A stretch of 9,831 bases of DNA from Deltaproteobacteria bacterium (GTDB lineage: Bacteria; Bdellovibrionota_C; UBA2361; SZUA-149; JAITKM01), in NCBI GenBank assembly GCA_031278395.1, contig JAITKM010000001.1, positions 1 to 9,831 of the forward strand, read 5' to 3'. Both the position numbers and the translations under genes were made by a program. The notes under the pieces were generated by a model. It did no database searches, was not told the origin of the DNA, and worked only from the letters and a program-made list of their open reading frames with translations. Positions 4,553-9,831 of this stretch are shown piece after piece (within the stretch, counting starts at the first letter, position 1; each line of letters starts with the position of its first letter).

Positions 4553-7144
4553 GTGAATAGAGTAAAACATAATAATACCTTAATTCTTGAGAGCCATTCG
4601 ACAGAAAAAAATAACGAGATTTCAAATTTTGAATTAAAATCCTTAGCCGAGCTAGACGGACCTCTAAAACGCAAGGTCATTAATATAGTTAATAATACAA
4701 GTCCAACTGCTAATGTAGTTGGTGTTTTATTAAATCCGCAACTTTGGGATATTCGTCCTTTTGTGCGTATGCCCAACGAAAAAGAAATTTATGTTATTCG
4801 CCTATTAAGTACTGACATCTCAGCGGCTAATGCTTTAAAAGAAGAACTTATCGACAGTTTTGAGCAGTTAACTAAATTTGATCGCCCAATCAATTCTCTG
4901 CGTGAGTGGGGAGTCTATGCCAATCAGATTTGGTATAGACGTGTTTTAGTAGAAAGAACTTTTGAAGATATTTTGTTAGATGAAGGGGATATATCTTTTA
5001 ATGAGTATCTAGCGTTAAGCTCACAGATTGCTGAGGAAATAAGCAAATGGCATTCTCAAGGGTTTGTGCATGGACATATTAATTATCGTAATATCGGCGT
5101 TTCAACAGATAATAAAATTTACCTTTTAGACCACAAAGTTGGAGAATTTTCTCTGCGTGCGATTAACATATTTCACCGTCCTTTAAATTTTGGTTATGAT
5201 AAATATATCATTGCTCCTGAAGTTTTAGCGGGGAACTCTGCAACTACAGCTTCTGATTGTTTTGGATTTGCTACACTGTGTCGGATGCTCAGCGCTAAAA
5301 TATCTCAAAAGCAATACAATGAAAAAGTCGGGGCGGCTCTCAGGTTAATTAATGTGCTTTTATCACAGATGAAAAATCAGGAACCAGATTCAAGATCAAC
5401 TTTAGCTGAATATATCTCTTTAATGGAAAATATTAATGAGATGGTGCGTGCTGCTGATATTCCAGCAGACTCAGAAAAAGTTGCACTTCAGGGAATTTCA
5501 AAAGCAGGATCAACTCAGCAGAATTTGCCTGTTGCTTCAACTCGTCCAAGGGTGCAAAAAACTAAGCCGACGATTGATACTCGAATATTCGCCTCTAAAA
5601 ACATGAGTAGTAAATTTAAACCACCCCTTCCTGAATTGGCAAAAAGCGGTAATGAAGCGTCAAATGTTCAGCTTAAAGCTGATTTAGATTATGTTTTAGC
5701 AAAACATATCCCAATACTAAAACGTCCTAAGAATGTTAGCTTAGGCTTATTTATTGGAATTTTGGTGTTTATTGGCATAACAATAGCAGGAATTAGTGTT
5801 TATTACCAAAGATATAGTTTGAAAAATTTTGCTACTAATAAATATACCTTTCAAGAGTTACAAAGTTATTGGGCAAGTGAATTGCCGGGTAAGATGATAG
5901 ATGTTTTAAAAACTATTGTAACGCCTAAAGGCTTAAATCAGGATGCCGAACAGATTGTCGTAGCTAGTGTTTTAAAGGAAGAAAATAAACTGCCAGAGTT
6001 GGATACGAATTTGATTAAGGTAGCTTATTCCCCAATCTGGGGGCGCAATGCTTTGTCTAATGAAGAAAAGCGTTTGCTTTTTGTGTTAGCGACCAAAAGA
6101 ATTTTTGGTAATGAGTTAATGGGGACTATTTCTTTTGAAAAACCAAGTCCAGTTGTGTTATTTGCGATGATTTATAGTTTTGGCAATATGCAAGATAATT
6201 TATTGAAGCAGTATCCAGTTAGCGATCTTTATGTTTTGCCAGATCCGGTTGGTAGTGCTTTTGCAAAGCTTGGTGAAGATTATCCTAATTCGACTTTAGG
6301 TGATACGGTAGTCAAGGATTTGGTGCGTGTTTTATCGACTGAAGGTAGCGATGGTTTAGCTTTAGATAGTTATTTAGCTACAGATACTCAGTTGAGATTA
6401 ATTATCTTGGGATTAGCTACTTCTAAAAATTCGCAAATAGCTAACAAAATATTAACCAATATAATTAATAATCCAAATTATCTAGTTAAAAATGAATTGG
6501 CTAATTGGGGGCGACAGGCGGAGTTAACTAATATGTCTGAACTTACACCTACGCAGAAAATCTATCTTTTAGCTGGTTTATTGGACTCTAAAGTTATTTT
6601 AAATCCAGAGTCTATAGGAAAGTTGTTCACACATCCGATAGCAAAAATTCGGCAAAAGACGTTGGGCAAAGCTTTAGAGACAGTTAAATTTGTTCATCCT
6701 GCGGCTAAAGAAGTTTTGACATTTGTGAAGGATAACCCAAAACTGCTAGACGGCATGCAGACTTTGAGGTTAGCGCAGTTTATGGAAAATCCCAATCCTA
6801 AGGCTGGCAATAGAGTTGTTCAGGAGTGGTTGAATACGACAATTGATAATAATTTATTAATTAAAATTGTTTTAGCTGGAGCAGAGAAAGGGGAGAAGGG
6901 AACGATTGTAGATTTTGAAATATGTCGTTTCTTGCAATCTGAAGGTTGGATACCTTCAGTAGCCAATATTAAGAAATTAATTAAGAGCCCAGATAGATAC
7001 ACCCGTCTCTTTGCCTATACCGAAACATCTCGGACAGATAATAAGCAAGAAGCAATAGCTATTCTTGAGCGAGCTGCGAAAATTGAAAAAGACCCAGACT
7101 TTAAAAAAGTTATTGAAAATAATCTTAAAATTTTGAAGAAATAG
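4553..7144 (+). CDS. transmembrane protein kinase-like protein (predicted pseudokinase) with C-terminal helical repeats
   Basis: The protein has 863 residues. Residues ~45-295 look like a Ser/Thr kinase fold: VIR (81-83) stands where VAIK is expected, and the catalytic loop is VHGHINYRN (172-180) in place of HRDLKPxN. The metal-binding Asp193 is kept in DHK (for DFG), as are APE (221-223), the subdomain IX Asp235 (SDCFGF) and Arg281 near the end. The catalytic Asp is His175, its partner Lys is Asn177, the ATP Lys is Arg83 and no GxGxxG loop is visible, so catalysis is unlikely. A linker rich in Ser, Lys and Pro (300-390) leads to one membrane helix (about 395-418, GLFIGILVFIGITIAGISVYY). After it come ~440 residues of predicted alpha-helical pairs, HEAT-like in look, presumably outside the cytoplasm. 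The start is GTG, supported by AGAGAGAAG (4536-4544) eight bases upstream. The layout resembles PrkC/PknB sensor kinases, here probably a scaffold or ligand-responsive adaptor. Confidence 0.85.
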   Translation: MNRVKHNNTLILESHSTEKNNEISNFELKSLAELDGPLKRKVINIVNNTSPTANVVGVLLNPQLWDIRPFVRMPNEKEIYVIRLLSTDISAANALKEELIDSFEQLTKFDRPINSLREWGVYANQIWYRRVLVERTFEDILLDEGDISFNEYLALSSQIAEEISKWHSQGFVHGHINYRNIGVSTDNKIYLLDHKVGEFSLRAINIFHRPLNFGYDKYIIAPEVLAGNSATTASDCFGFATLCRMLSAKISQKQYNEKVGAALRLINVLLSQMKNQEPDSRSTLAEYISLMENINEMVRAADIPADSEKVALQGISKAGSTQQNLPVASTRPRVQKTKPTIDTRIFASKNMSSKFKPPLPELAKSGNEASNVQLKADLDYVLAKHIPILKRPKNVSLGLFIGILVFIGITIAGISVYYQRYSLKNFATNKYTFQELQSYWASELPGKMIDVLKTIVTPKGLNQDAEQIVVASVLKEENKLPELDTNLIKVAYSPIWGRNALSNEEKRLLFVLATKRIFGNELMGTISFEKPSPVVLFAMIYSFGNMQDNLLKQYPVSDLYVLPDPVGSAFAKLGEDYPNSTLGDTVVKDLVRVLSTEGSDGLALDSYLATDTQLRLIILGLATSKNSQIANKILTNIINNPNYLVKNELANWGRQAELTNMSELTPTQKIYLLAGLLDSKVILNPESIGKLFTHPIAKIRQKTLGKALETVKFVHPAAKEVLTFVKDNPKLLDGMQTLRLAQFMENPNPKAGNRVVQEWLNTTIDNNLLIKIVLAGAEKGEKGTIVDFEICRFLQSEGWIPSVANIKKLIKSPDRYTRLFAYTETSRTDNKQEAIAILERAAKIEKDPDFKKVIENNLKILKK

Positions 7145-7256
7145 CTGCGTATATATTATATAGAGCAGCGAACAACCAGAGAAATTTACTAAAAATCAGG
7201 AAATTAGTATAACAAATTAAATATGTTGTTTATATTATAGCGTGTTTTAAATAAAC

Positions 7257-7285
7257 TTGCTTTTTAGTCCGGACTTATATATAAG
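7257..7285 (+). promoter_or_regulatory. promoter of rpmF-plsX-fabG with a palindrome in its spacer
   Basis: TTGCTT (7257-7262) and TATAAG (7280-7285) are 17 bases apart, with five of six matches at -10 and TTG at -35. The spacer contains AGTCCGGACT (7266-7275), a perfect 10-bp palindrome that is strikingly GC-rich for this DNA. A protein bound there would block RNA polymerase. A TATATTAT at 7231-7238 could be a second upstream -10, but it has no good -35. Confidence 0.55.
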
Positions 7286-7306
7286 GGCGCCTCATTTTCC
7301 TAAATC

Positions 7307-7329
7307 AAAAATTTAAAATTTTTAAAGGA
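7307..7329 (+). promoter_or_regulatory. rpmF leader: AT inverted repeat and Shine-Dalgarno site
   Basis: AAAAATTT (7307-7314) and AAATTTTT (7316-7323) are inverted arms directly before the Shine-Dalgarno AAAGGA (7324-7329), which is five bases from the rpmF ATG at 7335. The ribosome site is strong. The hairpin has only A-U pairs and may be no more than an unstructured AU-rich enhancer of translation. Confidence 0.5.
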
Positions 7330-7334
7330 TTTTT

Positions 7335-7520
7335 ATGTCACAAGCCCCAAAGAGAAAAACTTCAAAATCAAAAAGAAATATGAGGCGTGCCCATGATTTC
7401 TTAACTCCAGTATTAAGTAGCACTTGTCCTAATTGTGGTGCTAGTGTTTTATCGCACCACGTTTGCAGAGAGTGTGGTTATTATAGAGGTAGAAAATTAC
7501 TTAACACCAAAGAGGCATAA
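7335..7520 (+). CDS. rpmF: 50S ribosomal protein L32
   Basis: This 61-residue basic protein is a component of the large ribosomal subunit. The N-terminus PKRKTSKSKRNMRRAHD (5-21) is the conserved L32 RNA-binding tail. Two zinc-ribbon pairs follow, CPNC (Cys31, Cys34) and CREC (Cys44, Cys47), and then the family's GYYRGRK (48-54). All four cysteines are kept, so this is the zinc-binding form rather than the Cys-free paralogue found in some bacteria. Length is normal. The start is supported by AAAGGA five bases upstream. It is first in an operon with plsX (11-base gap), the common bacterial rpmF-plsX pairing that links ribosome and membrane lipid synthesis. Expression probably starts at the promoter at 7257-7285. 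Confidence 0.96.
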   Translation: MSQAPKRKTSKSKRNMRRAHDFLTPVLSSTCPNCGASVLSHHVCRECGYYRGRKLLNTKEA

Positions 7521-7531
7521 CTCTCTCGTAT

Positions 7532-8587
7532 ATGGAAAACGATTTCCACTTTGAAAGTGAAGAGGTTAAGCCAGTCGCCGTTGATGTTTGTGGTGGTGAT
7601 AAGGGACTAGGAGTTCAAGTTGAGGGGGCGGTGCAAGCTTTTAAAGAATTTGGTGTAGTTTCAATTTTGGTTGGTCCAAAATTAGAAATTAATACTAAAT
7701 TAGAGTCTCTCTCAGCTACCAATCTTCCAATTCAAATTGTCGATGCTCAAGAAGTAATTTCTATGGATGATAGTCCTGCTCGTGCAGTGCGTAAAAATCC
7801 AAATTCCTCTTTGTGTGTAGCATATAAATTAGTTAAAGATGGAGCTGCGTCTTCGATTATTAGTTCTGGAAATTCTGGTGCGATGATGATTGCTGGTAAG
7901 CTAATTTGTGGTTTAATTCCCGGTATTGAGCGTCCTGCAATTACAACCTTAATTCCAGTTGCAGGTAATAACAAACCAAATGTTGTGTTAGATGTCGGGG
8001 CAAATGTTGAATGTGATGCGACACATCTCATTCAGTTTGCTGTCATGGGGGCGGTATATTACAAGAGTTTGTTTGGTTCTCCGTTACCCAAAGTTGCTTT
8101 ATTATCCAATGGGACAGAGTCTTCAAAAGGGAAAGAAGTAACGCGTTCTGCGGCAATGGCATTACAGAATATACAAAATATTAATTATATTGGTTTTGTT
8201 GAAGGTCGTGATGTTCCAAAGCCAACGGCAGACGTAATTGTCACGGACGGTTTTACAGGAAATGTTTTGCTCAAAGCTATGGAAGGGACTGCAGGTTTAA
8301 TTAAATCTCAGTTAACATATAAGGCTGAGCAGAGTTGGCTGAATAAATTGAGATTTCTTGCTGTGCGTGGAATTTTAAAAGAGGCTTTTGGCAAGGATTT
8401 TGATTATTCGACATATGGCGGTGCTCCACTTTTAGGGTTACAAAATGTGGCAGTAGTTTTGCATGGAGCGTCTGATGAGCGAGCAGTTAAAAATGCTATT
8501 CGGGTGGCGGATTCATTTGCTCGTAAACGCCTAATAGAAAGTTTGACAGAAGAATTATGTTCTGTGTGGACGAATTGTATAATTTGA
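7532..8587 (+). CDS. plsX: phosphate acyltransferase PlsX
   Basis: PlsX converts acyl-ACP and phosphate to acyl-phosphate, the donor used by PlsY to begin phospholipid synthesis. It is a peripheral membrane enzyme. The 351 residues match the family length. Conserved segments in order: VDVCGGDKG (17-25, with Cys where DxMGGD has Met), SSGNSGA (111-117), GIERPA (131-136), LDVGANVECD (153-162), NYIGFVEG (218-225), TDGFTGNVLLK (238-248), YGGAPLLG (295-302) and HGASDE (311-316). About a dozen residues precede the usual start of the fold. No Shine-Dalgarno site lies at normal distance: AGAGG (7511-7515) is 16 bases away and overlaps the end of rpmF. Translation is therefore probably coupled to rpmF. 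fabG follows after 22 bases; the fabH and fabD often found here are missing. Confidence 0.95.
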   Translation: MENDFHFESEEVKPVAVDVCGGDKGLGVQVEGAVQAFKEFGVVSILVGPKLEINTKLESLSATNLPIQIVDAQEVISMDDSPARAVRKNPNSSLCVAYKLVKDGAASSIISSGNSGAMMIAGKLICGLIPGIERPAITTLIPVAGNNKPNVVLDVGANVECDATHLIQFAVMGAVYYKSLFGSPLPKVALLSNGTESSKGKEVTRSAAMALQNIQNINYIGFVEGRDVPKPTADVIVTDGFTGNVLLKAMEGTAGLIKSQLTYKAEQSWLNKLRFLAVRGILKEAFGKDFDYSTYGGAPLLGLQNVAVVLHGASDERAVKNAIRVADSFARKRLIESLTEELCSVWTNCII

Positions 8588-8609
8588 TTAGAGCTTACAG
8601 AAAGGTAGA

Positions 8610-9359
8610 ATGGAAAAAGAGTTAAAAGGTCGTGTTGCACTGGTTACTGGTGGCAGCCGCGGAATTGGACGAGGAATCTCTTTAAAGTTAGCGGAGCTTG
8701 GAGCAATAGTAATTGTAAATTATTCAAGTCGGGAAGATGCTGCTCAGGAGGTTGTGCGCGAGATTGAAAGTCATGGTGGTCAAGCTTGGTTTTTGGGTTT
8801 TAATGTCAATGATTCGTCAGCGGTTGATTCTGCAATGAAGAAAATTTTAGAGCAAGAAAAAAAATTGGATATTTTGATTAATAATGCTGGAATCTCAATT
8901 GATTCCCTGGCAATGCGAATGTCTGATGAGGATTGGGGGCGTGTGTTAGAGGTAAATTTAACAGGAGCTTTTTATTGTGCTAGGGCAGCCATGAAATACA
9001 TGATGAAAGCTAGAAGTGGAAAGATTATCAATATTAGTTCGGTAGTAGGGAGGATGGGAAATGCAGGGCAATCAGCATATGCAGCATCCAAAGCTGGAAT
9101 TATTGGCATGACCAAAAGTCTAGCTAAAGAATTGGCTGGTCGGGGAATTACGGTGAATGCTGTTGCGCCTGGTTATATTACAACAGATATGACAAGTTCG
9201 CTTGCATTAGAGTATAAAGAAAGATTATTAGGTGCGATTCCTTTAGGGCGGTTTGGTGAAGTTGAGGATTTAGTTTCAGTTATTGCTTTTTTAGCTGGTA
9301 GTGGTGCAAATTATATTACTGGACAGGTTATTGGTGTTGATGGTGGTATGTATATGTAA
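8610..9359 (+). CDS. fabG: 3-oxoacyl-[acyl-carrier-protein] reductase FabG
   Basis: FabG is the NADPH-dependent reductase of the elongation cycle of type II fatty acid synthesis, a cytoplasmic tetramer of the classical short-chain dehydrogenase family. The 249 residues show TGGSRGIG (13-20) for cofactor binding, NNAG (91-94), and the catalytic tetrad Asn116, Ser144, Tyr157 and Lys161 (YAASK). VAPGYITTDMT (185-195) and the C-terminal YITGQVIGVDGGM (235-247) are typical of FabG rather than other SDRs, and the position behind plsX agrees. AAAGG (8601-8605) precedes the ATG and fixes the start. It is apparently the last gene of the rpmF operon. The following 265 bases show no clear GC-rich terminator, and neither acpP nor fabF follows. 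Confidence 0.93.
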   Translation: MEKELKGRVALVTGGSRGIGRGISLKLAELGAIVIVNYSSREDAAQEVVREIESHGGQAWFLGFNVNDSSAVDSAMKKILEQEKKLDILINNAGISIDSLAMRMSDEDWGRVLEVNLTGAFYCARAAMKYMMKARSGKIINISSVVGRMGNAGQSAYAASKAGIIGMTKSLAKELAGRGITVNAVAPGYITTDMTSSLALEYKERLLGAIPLGRFGEVEDLVSVIAFLAGSGANYITGQVIGVDGGMYM

Positions 9360-9392
9360 TTTTTTTCCCCCAGCTCCCCCAAGTGCATGGTT

Positions 9393-9413
9393 CATGAAGT
9401 ACCACATGAAGTA
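9393..9413 (+). repeat. CATGAAGTA direct repeat at 12-base spacing
   Basis: CATGAAGTA occurs at 9393-9401 and 9405-9413, 34 bases after the fabG stop. It is short and may be chance. No function is proposed. The rest of 9360-9624 is AT-rich and I see no gene in it. An AGTTAA/TTAACT inverted pair followed by A-rich sequence near 9460-9480 is the only possible terminator-like element. Confidence 0.35.
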
Positions 9414-9624
9414 TTATTTATGTATCAAGACCTGATATTAAATTTTTAGTCAGTTTTTAGTTAAAATTAACTGTAAAAAAGAAAGAAAATGCAGTTAATA
9501 AGAGAGATATATGGAGTAAAAAAAGCTTGAGAATACAGATAATCAGAATTTATACAGAGATATCCTATATAGTTAATAAATTCTTTGTTAATTTTGCTAT
9601 ATGTGGCTGAAAAAATCTAATTAA

Positions 9625-9831
9625 TTATGTATAACCAACCCCCAGCTTCTCATAAAATTGATTTTTTGAGAGCTCCTGCAGGATTCTTCCGCCCGGTAAA
9701 ATAGTCCCCGGCGGAAGAGAAATGTTACAAATCCCCAGCTTAATCAATTGATAAGCTTCATATGCTATCCGAGATACAGTTTTAAACAAAGTGATATATC
9801 TTGAACGCAGGTCAATATTTGACGACATACA
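9625..9831 (-). CDS. C-terminal part of an unrecognised protein, running off the right edge
   Basis: The minus-strand frame is open from the window edge to a TAA at 9627-9625. A Met codon lies at 9828, but the codon before it (TGT) is also open and no ribosome site can be seen, so the gene may begin outside the window. The visible 67 residues contain a mixed helical stretch (about 12-30) and then SLPPGTILPGGRILQELSKN, rich in Gly and Pro. I do not recognise a family. It is convergent with fabG. It contains a 9-bp GC-rich inverted repeat (9685-9718), and the KLG[IV] segment appears twice. Codon use looks coding, but a chance ORF cannot be excluded. Confidence 0.45.
   Translation of the reverse strand, partial: CMSSNIDLRSRYITLFKTVSRIAYEAYQLIKLGICNISLPPGTILPGGRILQELSKNQFYEKLGVGYT
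9685..9718. repeat. 9-bp GC-rich inverted repeat inside the right-edge ORF
   Basis: TCTTCCGCC (9685-9693) and GGCGGAAGA (9710-9718) are perfect inverted arms around 16 bases. They are much richer in GC than the surrounding DNA. No T run follows on either strand, so it is not a classical terminator. Confidence 0.7.

Noticed and set aside
4510-4776. Antisense open frame across the pseudokinase start
   Set aside because: It overlaps the well-supported start region of the pseudokinase gene and shows no family features. It is a mirror of coding sequence.
7144-7169. GCTGC/GCAGC stem just after the pseudokinase stop as a terminator
   Set aside because: The arms pair, but no T run follows (CGAACAACC), so there is no support for intrinsic termination.
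7747-8031. Long antisense open frame inside plsX
   Set aside because: It lies entirely opposite strongly conserved plsX codons, has no ribosome site and no recognisable domain.
9367-9741. CCCCAGCT recurring at 9368, 9640 and 9733 as a repeat family
   Set aside because: Eight bases at irregular spacing, and two of the copies fall in KLG codons of the right-edge ORF. Coincidence is the simpler explanation.

Overview
The window is AT-rich bacterial DNA with compact genes and Shine-Dalgarno sites on most, but not all, of them. An intact lipobox, a type IV pilus retraction ATPase and the bacterial type II fatty acid and phospholipid genes suggest a diderm bacterium. The L32, PlsX and FabG proteins are canonical, but I cannot name the lineage from sequence alone. 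A proteobacterial or deltaproteobacteria-like origin is only a guess.

Left part (1-3240, minus strand). The 5' half of a tRNA-Ala(GGC) starts four bases after the stop codon of a membrane-anchored hybrid histidine kinase. The kinase has an intact transmitter but a receiver domain that has lost its Mg-binding acidic pair. Upstream on the same strand is a PilT-like hexameric ATPase, complete in its nucleotide-binding motifs but lacking the usual last ~20-30 residues. Neither gene has a clear Shine-Dalgarno site. pilT is preceded by an 11-codon mini-ORF that does have one.

Middle (3190-7144). A 495-base divergent gap holds a 17-bp tandem repeat, an AT-rich hairpin, an extended -10 promoter and coding-like scraps without start codons. 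It separates pilT from two plus-strand genes. The first encodes a ~209-residue lipoprotein that may have a CsgG/LpoB-type fold. The second encodes an 863-residue membrane protein whose N-terminal domain is a protein kinase fold with an altered catalytic loop (a predicted pseudokinase), followed by one membrane segment and a ~440-residue helical-repeat outer domain. A promoter and an intrinsic terminator overlap between these two genes.

Right part (7145-9831). A probable operon rpmF-plsX-fabG (ribosomal protein L32, phosphate acyltransferase, 3-oxoacyl-ACP reductase) follows a promoter whose -35/-10 spacer contains a perfect 10-bp GC-rich palindrome. The usual fabH and fabD genes between plsX and fabG are absent. 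A convergent minus-strand ORF, probably the end of a gene running off the window, closes the region and contains a 9-bp GC-rich inverted repeat.

The housekeeping operon is ordinary. The unusual part is the left and middle block, where two signalling proteins keep their folds but have lost catalytic or metal-binding residues. They lie beside an envelope lipoprotein and a pilus motor. A shared envelope-signalling role is an inference from proximity only.
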